The translations under genes and the position numbers were made by a program. A DNA stretch of 64,000 nucleotides, from contig WELA01003621.1 of assembly GCA_009602735.1 (NCBI GenBank), positions 81,485-145,484 of the forward strand, read 5' to 3'. This document shows, in pieces, positions 17,765 through 25,782 of this stretch. Origin of the DNA: Mesotaenium endlicherianum. Lineage: Eukaryota; Streptophyta; Zygnematophyceae; Zygnematales; Mesotaeniaceae. Every line of letters begins with the position of its first letter. Position 1 is the stretch's first letter. The notes under the pieces are model-generated. The model saw nothing but the letters and a program-made list of their open reading frames with translations. It did no database searches and was not told the DNA's origin.

Positions 17765-19063
17765 TCAGGGAGCCAACTGGTTGGAGAGACGCTTCAATTC
17801 TGTTTCGGCAATTTTGCCCATGTAGTTGAGGTTCATCAAACGGTAGCCTGCATCTTCAAAGCTTTGCTGCGCCAGCTTTACGTCAACGATGGTGGCCTGC
17901 CCCACTTGAAAACGCTGTAATACCAGGTCCATCAACCGGCCAGAGAGGCGATAATTGTCCTGCTCGGTCTCTAATTGCTCCAACGCATTAGTGTAAGATT
18001 GAAAAGCTCTTACAGCGCCCGCTTCGAGACTAAGCGCCAGGTTATCGCGTTGAATAAGGGCATTGCGTGTATTGATCTCTGCTACCTGTTGTTGCCTTTT
18101 GCTGGCGCTTCCGTTATAGATGGGTATCGACAAACTGAGACCAACAAAAGGGCCATAACTTTGGTTCAGCAGGCTGAAACCTGCACTACTCTTGTTGCTA
18201 TTGAAATTATACCCGGTATTGGCACGCAGAGAGGGATAACGGAGGGCGGCTGTTTCTTTTTCTATGAGTGCATTGATTTGCACCTGGCTGGCAGCAGAAA
18301 GTAATTGGGGATTATCTTTCAATGCCGAACGGATATTATCCAGACGGATAGAACGGTCTACCACAATCGTATCGGCAATATTCACGGAAGAGTCTGGCTT
18401 TGCAACAATCAGGTTCAGCAGATCTGTCTTGGCCTGCTGAATTACCAATTGCTGGTTGAGTTTTGATTGCAGCAATGTATTGAGGTCGAGCTGTGCCTGG
18501 TATATATCTGCATTGTTCGACAGTCCAGCTTCTTTACGCACCTGCAGTATGGATAATTTTTGTTTCGATACTTCGATGGATTGAAGAATGGTTTGCAGGA
18601 GTTGCTGCTGCCGTACAATATCATAGTACTTCACACTAACCGCTGCAATGGTGTTCTGTATCTGGGCATTCAGCAATTGCTGGTTCTGGCGTTGTAATTC
18701 ACCCAGTCTTTTCTCGGTTGTTACTACCCGGTACCCATTGTATAGTAAAATACTACCAGTGATGCCTGCTGTTAAGTTGTTAGAACCTACATTGTTCCTT
18801 TTCACATCACGCGCAGCGTCTGCATATTTCTGGTTGATGGTAGTGAGTTGTTCATTATCGCCTGCCGTTGCGCTTACTACCGGCAAAGCTCCTGCCACAC
18901 CGCTGTTATTATTGATGTTGCTGATCTCCAGGTTGTTTTTAGCCAAACGGATATCGAAGCTGTTTTTCAATGCGGTATTAACAGCATCGGAAAGCGACAG
19001 TGACTGCTGGGAATACCCTTCCATGGCAAGGGCAGTCAGGAAAACAAACAATAATTTTTTCAT
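17765..19063 (-). CDS. TolC family outer-membrane protein (orphan)
   Basis: A 432-residue protein with a signal peptide (residues 1-18, ending GYSQ) and two TolC/OEP repeats rich in Gln and Asn. LSLSDAVNTALKNSFDIRLAKNN-like sequence opens the first repeat and VDVKLAQQSFEDAGYRLMNL closes the second. No inner-membrane pump or adaptor gene adjoins it: the neighbours are the aminotransferase and pyrH. It may therefore partner an exporter encoded elsewhere. The 157 bases between this gene and the aminotransferase hold nothing that I recognise. Confidence 0.9.
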   Translation of the reverse strand: MKKLLFVFLTALAMEGYSQQSLSLSDAVNTALKNSFDIRLAKNNLEISNINNNSGVAGALPVVSATAGDNEQLTTINQKYADAARDVKRNNVGSNNLTAGITGSILLYNGYRVVTTEKRLGELQRQNQQLLNAQIQNTIAAVSVKYYDIVRQQQLLQTILQSIEVSKQKLSILQVRKEAGLSNNADIYQAQLDLNTLLQSKLNQQLVIQQAKTDLLNLIVAKPDSSVNIADTIVVDRSIRLDNIRSALKDNPQLLSAASQVQINALIEKETAALRYPSLRANTGYNFNSNKSSAGFSLLNQSYGPFVGLSLSIPIYNGSASKRQQQVAEINTRNALIQRDNLALSLEAGAVRAFQSYTNALEQLETEQDNYRLSGRLMDLVLQRFQVGQATIVDVKLAQQSFEDAGYRLMNLNYMGKIAETELKRLSNQLAP

Positions 19064-19124
19064 GTGCTGTGAAATTACCGGGCTGCTGTTGATGCATCCT
19101 CAAAAATTACACCAACGGATGAGT

Positions 19125-19841
19125 TCAGCTTACCAGGGTACCAACACGCATGCCTTCCACCACTTTCAACAAGTTGCCTGGCTTATTCATGTCGAATACA
19201 ATGATGGGCAGCTTATTTTCCATGCAAAGTGTGAACGCGGTCATATCCATTACCCGCAGGTTCTGGTTGATGCATTCCTGGAAACTTACCGTATCGAATT
19301 TTTTAGCTGAAGGGTCTTTTTCGGGATCGGCATTATAAACACCGTCTACGCGCGTTCCTTTCAATATCACATCTGCTTTCATTTCAATAGCACGCAGCGA
19401 TCCCGCTGTATCGGTAGTAAAATAAGGATTACCGGTACCTGCGCCGAAAATTACCACACGTCCCTTTTCCAGGTGGCGAAGGGCTTTGCGGCGGATATAA
19501 GGCTCGGCCACCTGTTCCATATTGATGGCGCTTTGTAAACGCGTATACACGCCGATCTTTTCCAGCATCGCCTGCATGGCCATCGCATTAATCACCGTAG
19601 CAAGCATACCCATATAATCGCCATGCGCCCGCTCAATACCACTTTCGGCCTCATTCATACCCCGGTAAATATTACCACCGCCGATCACAATGGCTACCTG
19701 CACACCGAGGTCGGTCACCATTTTGATATCCTGTGCATATTGCTCAATGATACGGGGGTTAAAAGGATCACCATTCTGCTGGTCGCCTAATAAGGCTTCA
19801 CCGGATAGTTTGAGGAGAATACGCTTGAACTTGGGGAGCAT
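19125..19841 (-). CDS. pyrH: UMP kinase
   Basis: The hexameric bacterial UMP kinase makes UDP from UMP and ATP. The ATG at 19841 gives a 238-residue protein beginning [17 protein letters not shown], as in the family; an in-frame start 30 codons further up lacks homology character. Conserved blocks are [33 protein letters not shown] and ATKVDGVY-like [14 protein letters not shown]. It lies downstream of tsf, the usual order rpsB-tsf-pyrH, but a hairpin terminator stands between tsf and pyrH. Confidence 0.93.
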   Translation of the reverse strand: MLPKFKRILLKLSGEALLGDQQNGDPFNPRIIEQYAQDIKMVTDLGVQVAIVIGGGNIYRGMNEAESGIERAHGDYMGMLATVINAMAMQAMLEKIGVYTRLQSAINMEQVAEPYIRRKALRHLEKGRVVIFGAGTGNPYFTTDTAGSLRAIEMKADVILKGTRVDGVYNADPEKDPSAKKFDTVSFQECINQNLRVMDMTAFTLCMENKLPIIVFDMNKPGNLLKVVEGMRVGTLVS

Positions 19842-19902
19842 GAGGAGGTTATTGATTCGACTGCAAATAACCTGAATTTTTAATGAGTCGCCAAACAGAA
19901 AA

Positions 19903-19935
19903 TAAAAAGGGGTGGCCTGTATCAGTACCACCCCT
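19903..19935 (-). terminator. Terminator between tsf and pyrH
   Basis: On the minus strand AGGGGTGG (19935-19928) pairs with CCACCCCT (19915-19908) and runs into TTTTT (19907-19903). This is a complete rho-independent terminator directly after tsf, so pyrH expression needs read-through or its own promoter. Confidence 0.85.
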
Positions 19936-19960
19936 CAATTATGCTACAACAGTATTGCCC

Positions 19961-20800
19961 TTATCCCAGTGCAACACGTTTAAAACCTGTTACTTTCAGA
20001 TCGGCTCCTACACTCTTCAGGTATTCGCCCACACTCTTACCACCGTCTTTCACAAAAGCCTGTGCCAGTAAGGTTTGCTCTTTGAAGAAAGCATTCAGTT
20101 TGCCTTCAGCGATCTTGGAGATCATTTCATCGGGCTTACCGGCCATTTTAGGATCCTGCTTCATGGTATCTACGATGATAGCCCTTTCCCTTTCGATCAC
20201 ATCGGCAGGAACTGAGTCGGCATCCACCGCTACAGGGTTCATCGCTGCGATCTGCATAGCGATGTCTTTTCCTGCTTCAGCAGCTTCGCTTGACAGTCCA
20301 ACCAGCACGCCCATACGGTAAGCGCCATGGATATAAGAAGCTACATAAGGCGCTTCGATCTTTTCGAATTTCGCAACACCGATCTTTTCACCGATGGCTG
20401 CCAGTTTATCGTTGATCAGGTCAGATACTTTAGCCCCATTGATCACCACTTCATTCAGTTCTTCAGCGCTGTTCACGTTGTTGGCTACAGCAGCATCGGC
20501 GATGCTTTGCGCGAAGGCAACAAAGTCTGCGTTTTTAGAAACGAAGTCGGTTTCGCAGCTTATGCATACAATAAAACCGGTTTTATTATCAGCAGATGTT
20601 TTTGCAATGATCACACCTTCTTTCGCTTCACGGTCGCTGCGTTTTGCAGCTACTTTTTGACCCTGCTTGCGGAGCCAGTCGATCGCTGCTTCAAAATCAC
20701 CGTTTGTTTCGGTGAGGGCCTTGCGGCAATCCATCATGCCGGCGCCGGTAGCCTGGCGGAGTTTATTAATTTCTGCGGCTGTAATTGTTGCAGTACTCAT
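19961..20800 (-). CDS. tsf: Translation elongation factor Ts
   Basis: EF-Ts recharges EF-Tu by exchanging GDP for GTP. The protein is 279 residues. The N-terminal UBA-like domain contains the family signature LRQATGAGMMDCRKAL (about residues 15-30), and the core has the TDFV motif (residues 85-88, ISCETDFVSKN). Two dimerisation subdomains follow, with the conserved DIAMQIAAMNP block. A promoter-like sequence lies in front of it and a stem-loop separates it from rpsB, so it may be transcribed partly independently of the ribosomal-protein genes. Confidence 0.95.
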   Translation of the reverse strand: MSTATITAAEINKLRQATGAGMMDCRKALTETNGDFEAAIDWLRKQGQKVAAKRSDREAKEGVIIAKTSADNKTGFIVCISCETDFVSKNADFVAFAQSIADAAVANNVNSAEELNEVVINGAKVSDLINDKLAAIGEKIGVAKFEKIEAPYVASYIHGAYRMGVLVGLSSEAAEAGKDIAMQIAAMNPVAVDADSVPADVIERERAIIVDTMKQDPKMAGKPDEMISKIAEGKLNAFFKEQTLLAQAFVKDGGKSVGEYLKSVGADLKVTGFKRVALG

Positions 20801-20844
20801 ATTCTTTTTACAATTTTGAAACGTTATTGTGGATGCGGTGTGAG

Positions 20845-20873
20845 CAAAACTAATAGCTGCACCCGGATACCAA
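20845..20873 (-). promoter_or_regulatory. Predicted tsf promoter
   Basis: Minus-strand TTG (20873-20871) and TAGTTTTG (20852-20845) are separated by 18 bases, close to the Bacteroidota consensus. It lies 45 bases before the tsf start and after the rpsB stem-loop. Confidence 0.5.
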
Positions 20874-20920
20874 CATTATGGTTTAATGAAATAAAAATCA
20901 GTAGCAGCGGATCAAACAAA

Positions 20921-20967
20921 TTGGGTCATTAAGCCATTACCCATAAGAGAATGACGTAATGACCCAA
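20921..20967 (-). terminator. Stem-loop between rpsB and tsf
   Basis: TTGGGTCATTA and TAATGACCCAA form perfect 11-base arms (20957-20967 and 20921-20931), with 25 bases between. On the minus strand it is followed by TTTGTTT. It can act as a terminator or attenuator between rpsB and tsf; the long loop and imperfect T-run make full termination uncertain. Confidence 0.6.
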
Positions 20968-20988
20968 CGAATATTTCATTCAGGATGA

Positions 20989-21876
20989 TTATCTGCTTCC
21001 ACCACCGGCAGGGCGACGGTTACCCGGAACACGACGTTTGGGTTGTCCTTGTCCTCCTGCATCGGCGCTTCCACGCTGTCTGCCTCCGCGGCCAGATTCA
21101 GACTGGGCTTCCGCTTCGAGGCGACGGGCTTTTGCTTCATTTTCGTTATTGCTTTCTTCGGTTTCTTCTTCATCTTTAGAAGCCTGACGTTCTGCCAAAC
21201 CTTCAGCGATAGCTGCTACGATATAGTTTACAACGATAGCGATAGACTTGGTGGCATCGTCGTTGGACGGAATAGAAAAGTCTACTTTATTGGGATCGCA
21301 GTTGGTATCAACCATACCAAAAGTAGTAATACCCAGGCGCTTGGCTTCTGCCAGTGCAATATGCTCATGCCCGATGTCTACCAGGAACAAAGCAGCCGGC
21401 AGGCGACCCAGTTGAGCGATACCACCCAGTACTTTTTCCATTTTATCCTTATCGCGACTCAAAGTCAGACGCTCTTTCTTGGTGAGGCTGTCGGCGCTGC
21501 CATCTGCCAGCATTTTTTCAATGCTCTGCATTTTCTTAACGCTCTTACGAACCGTATTGAAGTTGGTAAGCATACCACCCAGCCAACGCTCGGTAGCATA
21601 AGGCATGTTCACACGCTTGGCACACTCGCTCACGATTTCTTTCGCCTGCTTTTTGGTAGCAATGAACATGATTTTCTTACCGCTTTTCGCAATCTGTTTA
21701 ACAGCAGCGGCAGCTTCCTGCAGGTGATCCACTGTTTTATTCAGGTCGATGATGTGGATGCCTTTCTTCTCAGCGAAGATATAAGGCAACATCTTGGGAT
21801 TCCACTTCTTTTTCAGGTGACCAAAGTGTACGCCGGCCTCCAGGAGTTGTTGTTGCAGTGAAGTGTTATTTTCCAT
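20989..21876 (-). CDS. rpsB: 30S ribosomal protein S2
   Basis: A 295-residue small-subunit protein. The family start (LLEAGVHFGHLKKKWNPKM, about residues 12-30), the HIIDLNKTVDHL block and the signature VDTNCDP (about residues 192-198) are intact. The last 60 residues are a charged, low-complexity Glu/Arg/Gly-rich tail beyond the usual 225-240-residue core, which is common in Bacteroidota S2. It follows rpsI after 51 bases in the rplM-rpsI-rpsB operon. Confidence 0.95.
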   Translation of the reverse strand: MENNTSLQQQLLEAGVHFGHLKKKWNPKMLPYIFAEKKGIHIIDLNKTVDHLQEAAAAVKQIAKSGKKIMFIATKKQAKEIVSECAKRVNMPYATERWLGGMLTNFNTVRKSVKKMQSIEKMLADGSADSLTKKERLTLSRDKDKMEKVLGGIAQLGRLPAALFLVDIGHEHIALAEAKRLGITTFGMVDTNCDPNKVDFSIPSNDDATKSIAIVVNYIVAAIAEGLAERQASKDEEETEESNNENEAKARRLEAEAQSESGRGGRQRGSADAGGQGQPKRRVPGNRRPAGGGSR

Positions 21877-21927
21877 TGTATTGATTGTATAAGTTGTTAT
21901 AATTTAATAATACACAGGAGCCAACGA

Positions 21928-22317
21928 TTAACGCTTGCTGAACTGGTAGCTTCTACGTGCTTTCTTGTGACCGAATTTCTTACGCTCAACACCACGGGGA
22001 TCACGCTTCAGCTGACCTTCTGCTTTCAGCGCAGGACGTAATTCAGCATTCACTTCCAGCAATGCGCGGGCAATACCCAGTTTGGCTGCTTCGGCCTGGC
22101 CTTTCAAACCACCACCGGTTGCATTGATCACCACATCGTACTTACCAAACACATCGGCAGTTTTCAGTGGAGCTTCCACCTGGTTCTGCAGGTATACCAG
22201 CGGAAAATATTCTTTATAGTCCCTGTCATTTACAGTGATCTTACCCTCACCCTTGCTAATGAATACGCGGGTAACGGCTTCTTTACGGCGACCAACTGCG
22301 TTTTTTTGTTTTTCCAT
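21928..22317 (-). CDS. rpsI: 30S ribosomal protein S9
   Basis: A 129-residue small-subunit protein. Conserved blocks are GRRKEAVTRVF, GGGLKGQAEAAKLGIARAL and the C-terminal KKARRSYQFSKR, whose final Lys-Arg reaches the P-site tRNA. It is 35 bases downstream of rplM; the L13-S9 pair is nearly universal in bacteria. Confidence 0.96.
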   Translation of the reverse strand: MEKQKNAVGRRKEAVTRVFISKGEGKITVNDRDYKEYFPLVYLQNQVEAPLKTADVFGKYDVVINATGGGLKGQAEAAKLGIARALLEVNAELRPALKAEGQLKRDPRGVERKKFGHKKARRSYQFSKR

Positions 22318-22352
22318 TTATGTTGGAATTAAAGTGTTTTAAAACGGTTGAT

Positions 22353-22796
22353 TTAGAATTTAAATTCTTTGGGTTGCTGTGCAGTATGCGGATGGTTGGG
22401 GCCGGCATACACGAACAGTTTCTTGATCATTTTGCGACCCAGGCGGTTCTTAGGCAGCATGCCTTTTACCGCTCTTTCCATGATCACTTCAGGACGACGC
22501 CTGATCAGGTCCTGGGCAGCTTCTTCTTTCTTACCACCGGGGTAGCCGGAGTAGTTGATGTATTGTTTGTCTTCGAACTTGTTACCGGTGAAGACTACTT
22601 TTTCTGCATTGATAACAATGACATAATCCCCGCAATCTACGTGAGGTGTATAATACGCTTTGTTCTTACCGCGAAGAGCAGCAGCGATCTTGGATGCAAT
22701 ACGACCTACGGTTTGATTAGTACCGTCAACCACGTACCAGTTGTGCTGCACGGTAGCCGCATTCGCATGCTTTGTAGTGAAATGAAGTTTACTCAT
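22353..22796 (-). CDS. rplM: 50S ribosomal protein L13
   Basis: A 147-residue large-subunit protein. WYVVDGTNQTVGRIAS (about 22-37), GDYVIVINAEKV and the MLPKNRLGRKMIKKLFVYAG-type block define L13. It is the first gene of the ribosomal-protein operon, and a good promoter lies 55 bases upstream. The leader on the minus strand contains a small AACCG/CGGTT hairpin whose role, if any, is unknown. Confidence 0.96.
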   Translation of the reverse strand: MSKLHFTTKHANAATVQHNWYVVDGTNQTVGRIASKIAAALRGKNKAYYTPHVDCGDYVIVINAEKVVFTGNKFEDKQYINYSGYPGGKKEEAAQDLIRRRPEVIMERAVKGMLPKNRLGRKMIKKLFVYAGPNHPHTAQQPKEFKF

Positions 22797-22851
22797 AATC
22801 TTTACTTTTTTTGTTCAACCGGCGCTATCCCGACGGTTTTTAAATGGACGG

Positions 22852-22883
22852 CAAAGGTACGGCCACAGCAACCGATTTTCCAA
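22852..22883 (-). promoter_or_regulatory. Predicted rplM-rpsI-rpsB promoter
   Basis: Minus-strand TTG (22883-22881) and TACCTTTG (22859-22852) are separated by 21 bases, matching the Bacteroidota promoter. The region from here to the higB start (about 230 bases) holds no gene, only the divergent higBA promoter. Confidence 0.65.
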
Positions 22884-23030
22884 GGAATTTGCGAAGTATT
22901 TTAAATGAAATCTTTGCAAATGATTGATAATCAATAAAAAAATAGCGTCTCAAAAATCATCACGCCTATTTTACCCACTCCGCTACAGCCGAAGCACAGC
23001 TATTCATATTTGTAACATTATTTAATAGCC

Positions 23031-23067
23031 TTAAAAGTTGGCAAATTACCAACTTTTAATACCTTTG
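23031..23067 (+). promoter_or_regulatory. higBA promoter with perfect palindromic operator
   Basis: TTG (23038-23040), 19 bases, then TACCTTTG (23060-23067) is an exact Bacteroidota promoter. Perfect 11-base arms TTAAAAGTTGG (23031-23041) and CCAACTTTTAA (23049-23059), spacer 7, cover the TTG and end at the -7 box. A repressor bound here would occlude the promoter, the expected site for HigA or HigBA autoregulation. Transcription would start near 23073. Confidence 0.8.
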
Positions 23068-23110
23068 CTTTATGATCGTAAGCAAGGGTGCAGGTACAAA
23101 ACCATTGCTT

Positions 23111-23404
23111 ATGCTTATTATCAACGGAAGGCTACTGGATTCGTTTGCCCTTGCCCATGCTTCTACAAGAAAAAGTCTGGCAGCATGGAGAAAAGCAACC
23201 AAAGAAGCTTCCTGGAAAAAGAAACAGGATATACTTTTTTCTTTTCCCAATGCAAAAGTCCTGGGCAATAACAGGGCAAGATTCGAGATACAACACAATA
23301 AATACCGTCTGATTGCCGAAGTGTTTTATGAAGATGGATTGGTGGAAGTAAGGTTCATCGGCACGCATACGGAATATGATAAGATCGATCCTTTAACTGT
23401 ATAA
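23111..23404 (+). CDS. higB: HigB-type toxin of a type II toxin-antitoxin pair
   Basis: A 97-residue protein of the HigB/RelE superfamily, whose members cleave mRNA at the ribosome. Visible features are the tryptophan-containing helical part (AAWRKATKEASWKKKQDI), an NNRARFEI strand, NKYRLI, and a C-terminal VRFIGTHTEYDKID block that is highly conserved in HigB. The ATG at 23111 is preferred over the one at 23072, because the promoter places the transcription start at about 23073 and because family members begin at this point. The higA gene follows after 10 bases. Toxin-first order is characteristic of hig loci. No truncation or missing family residue is evident. Confidence 0.88.
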   Translation: MLIINGRLLDSFALAHASTRKSLAAWRKATKEASWKKKQDILFSFPNAKVLGNNRARFEIQHNKYRLIAEVFYEDGLVEVRFIGTHTEYDKIDPLTV

Positions 23405-23414
23405 ATATTGAATT

Positions 23415-23786
23415 ATGTCAGATTGGTTCTTTATCGAAAACGAATCCGAGTATCAAAAAGCGATGGAGCGTTTTCAGGAAATTAAATACGCCGAAAAAGG
23501 CAGTATGGAGTACAGGGAGAAAATGTTACTGGCTCACCTCATCGACCGTTATGAAGACAAAACATCTTCGCTCCCCGAATTAGACCCCATCGAATTCATT
23601 AAAATTCGAATGGAAGATTTTGGCTATAAAGCCACTGATCTTGCCAGAGCATACGGAGACAAAGGCACCGTTAGCAAGGTGTTGAATTATAAACAACCGC
23701 TTTCCTTAACGATGATCCGGAAATTTAGTGAGATATTGCACATCCCTGTTGAAGCGTTGATCAAAGAATATAAACTTCAATCCTAG
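23415..23786 (+). CDS. higA: HigA-type antitoxin with Xre helix-turn-helix
   Basis: A 123-residue protein. The N-terminal half is helical and acidic (ENESEYQKAMERFQEI); the C-terminal half, from about residue 65, is a Cro/C1-type helix-turn-helix (KATDLARAYGDKGTVSKVLN as the turn and recognition part). It would neutralise HigB and, with the palindrome at 23031-23059, repress the operon. It lies downstream of the toxin gene. Its stop is four bases before the TTG start of the amidohydrolase gene, so a third gene may share this transcript. Confidence 0.88.
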   Translation: MSDWFFIENESEYQKAMERFQEIKYAEKGSMEYREKMLLAHLIDRYEDKTSSLPELDPIEFIKIRMEDFGYKATDLARAYGDKGTVSKVLNYKQPLSLTMIRKFSEILHIPVEALIKEYKLQS

Positions 23787-23790
23787 CATT

Positions 23791-24975
23791 TTGGCATTCA
23801 GAAAACTCCAGGCAACACATCTTTTTACCGGATCGGAGATGCGCGGTAATGATGCTGTACTGGTCATCGATGAAACCGGGGTTGTTAAAGATCTGGTATC
23901 CCTGGCAGATGCCGGTGACAACATTGAATCTTATAAAGGCATCCTCTCGCCGGGATTTATCAATTGTCATTGCCACCTGGAGCTCAGTCACATGAAGGGT
24001 TTGATACCCGAACAAACAGGACTGGTCGATTTTGTTTTCCATGTAATCACCCAACGGCATTTCCCTGATGCTGAAATACTGGAACATATTACCCGTGCAG
24101 AAGATGAAATGCTGCAAAATGGTATTGTAGCAGTGGGGGATATCTGTAACAATACACTCACCATTCTGCAAAAACAGTTACAGCGACTGGCATATTATAA
24201 TTTCATTGAAGTAAGCGGCTGGCTTCCCGCTCTGGCAGAGCAAAGGTTCCAACGGTCTTTCGGGTATTACCAGGAATTCAAAAACCTGAACGCCTGTAAT
24301 CCCCGTTCGCTCTCCCCACATGCCCCTTATTCGGTTTCCGAAGAATTGTGGCATTTGTTACAACCTCATTTCAACAATAAAACCATCACCATACATAACC
24401 AGGAAACGGCTTTCGAAGATGAACTGTTCGAAAAAGGCAGCGGCGGTTTCTCCCGTATGTATGAAATAATGCAATTGGATACCTCTTTCTTTAAACCCAC
24501 TGGCAAGACCAGTCTGCAATCTTATTACAGCCAGTTATCGAATGCCCGACAAGTACTCCTCGTTCACAATACATTCACTAAAAAGCCCGATCTGTTATTT
24601 GCTAAAAGCCAGGCAATCGCTAACAGGCAGACCCTGTTTCATTGCCTCTGCATCAATGCAAACCGTTATATCGAAAACAGCATTCCTCCGGTTCAGCTCC
24701 TGCGCGACTGCGATTGTACCATCGTGGTGGGCACAGACAGCCTGGCCAGTAACCACAGTCTGAACATTCTTGCAGAACTTCAATCGATCACTAAATATTT
24801 TCCCCAGGTGCCGCTCAACGAATTATTACGATGGGCAACCCTCAACGGCGCAAAAGCATTGCAGATGGAAGATGAACTGGGAAGCTTTGCCAAAGGCAAG
24901 AGGCCGGGCGTTGTATTACTCGAGGGTAGTGATGGGAAGATCAATGAAGCTACTACTGTTCGGAGGATATTATAG
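23791..24975 (+). CDS. Amidohydrolase superfamily deaminase/hydrolase (chlorohydrolase/cytosine-deaminase type)
   Basis: A 394-residue metal-dependent hydrolase. The first metal site is HCH at residues 60-62 within GFINCHCHLELSH. SPHAPYSV (central) and a late GTDSLASNH motif supply further metal and catalytic residues. This pattern fits the ATZ/TRZ-like cyclic deaminases, such as guanine, S-adenosylhomocysteine or aminodeoxyfutalosine deaminase. The substrate cannot be fixed from sequence. The best start is a TTG four bases after the higA stop; no ATG upstream of the HCH motif fits the family. A TTG start with such tight spacing suggests translational coupling to higA. A hairpin repeat follows the stop. 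Confidence 0.8.
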   Translation: MAFRKLQATHLFTGSEMRGNDAVLVIDETGVVKDLVSLADAGDNIESYKGILSPGFINCHCHLELSHMKGLIPEQTGLVDFVFHVITQRHFPDAEILEHITRAEDEMLQNGIVAVGDICNNTLTILQKQLQRLAYYNFIEVSGWLPALAEQRFQRSFGYYQEFKNLNACNPRSLSPHAPYSVSEELWHLLQPHFNNKTITIHNQETAFEDELFEKGSGGFSRMYEIMQLDTSFFKPTGKTSLQSYYSQLSNARQVLLVHNTFTKKPDLLFAKSQAIANRQTLFHCLCINANRYIENSIPPVQLLRDCDCTIVVGTDSLASNHSLNILAELQSITKYFPQVPLNELLRWATLNGAKALQMEDELGSFAKGKRPGVVLLEGSDGKINEATTVRRIL

Positions 24976-24976
24976 G

Positions 24977-25046
24977 AGTTGATAGTTGTTAGTTGTTAGA
25001 AAAGACATCCTCTGACAACTAACAACTATCAACTGACAACTAACTC
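24977..25046. repeat. Hairpin repeat between convergent genes (copy 1), probable bidirectional terminator
   Basis: Two 24-base arms (24977-25000 and 25011-25034) differ at one position only and flank a 10-base loop. They are built from the unit AGTTGTTAGTTG and its complement. A further partial unit (GACAACTAACTC) runs to 25046 and contains the recO stop codon. The same kind of hairpin recurs at 28932-28996. It can fold from either strand, fitting a bidirectional terminator or a REP-like element. Confidence 0.75.
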
Positions 25047-25777
25047 AACACTTCCTGTAAAACACCCAGACTCCTCATTTCACCAAAATCAGCTACATGC
25101 AGTGCGATATAGGTTTGAAACGCTTGTAAAAGTTCCCGTCTTATTTGCCTGTTCAACGATATATGATCAAGATCATTGTAAAACTGTAACGATAACAATT
25201 GACCGGCTACCTCGGCCAACCGGCTTTCTATGTAATAAGGATGTGCAGGTTTTTCCCGGATAAAAATTCCTTCCTGTAAATCAAGCACCGGTGTTTGTGC
25301 ATGATAAGTGCCCTGCATCTGGAATCCCAGTTCGCTTCCCAGGTGGAGAATGAAATACAGTGGCAGATTGGCTACCAGTGTGTCTGATCCTTTGTCGAGT
25401 TGTTTAAGTGTATCTTCTATCAGGTAGAATAATTCCGGGTTGGCTTCCGGTTGTTTGAGGCTGTGCTGCAGTAATTCTATCACGTACATGGCAACTGCAT
25501 TCCGCACCACATCGAACAATAATCTCTCGTAGAGATAAGCCCACTGGAACTCTTTTACAAACTGTAATTGTTTGAGTTCGTTGTGATACACTTCCATCTC
25601 CAGTATGGCTGCCGGCTGAAAATAAACTGCTTTGCCCGCTGAGGTCTTGCTGCTTTGCCTCACCCCTTTTACAATATAACTCTGCACCCCAAACAATTCG
25701 GTATATACCGTGGTAATGACGCTTGTATCGCCATATTTTACGGTACGCAACACAATGCCTTTGGTAGCATGTATCAT
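25040..25777 (-). CDS. recO: DNA repair protein RecO
   Basis: A 245-residue recombination mediator that loads RecA with RecR. The N-terminal OB-fold begins HATKGIVLRTVKYGDTSVITTVYTEL, as in the family, and contains the FGVQSYIVKGVR strand block. The helical C-terminal part follows. The zinc-binding cysteines present in some RecO proteins are absent. It lies five bases downstream of pheS. The last codons and the stop fall in the hairpin repeat that separates it from the convergent amidohydrolase gene. Confidence 0.9.
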   Translation of the reverse strand: MIHATKGIVLRTVKYGDTSVITTVYTELFGVQSYIVKGVRQSSKTSAGKAVYFQPAAILEMEVYHNELKQLQFVKEFQWAYLYERLLFDVVRNAVAMYVIELLQHSLKQPEANPELFYLIEDTLKQLDKGSDTLVANLPLYFILHLGSELGFQMQGTYHAQTPVLDLQEGIFIREKPAHPYYIESRLAEVAGQLLSLQFYNDLDHISLNRQIRRELLQAFQTYIALHVADFGEMRSLGVLQEVLS

Positions 25778-25782
25778 AGGCT

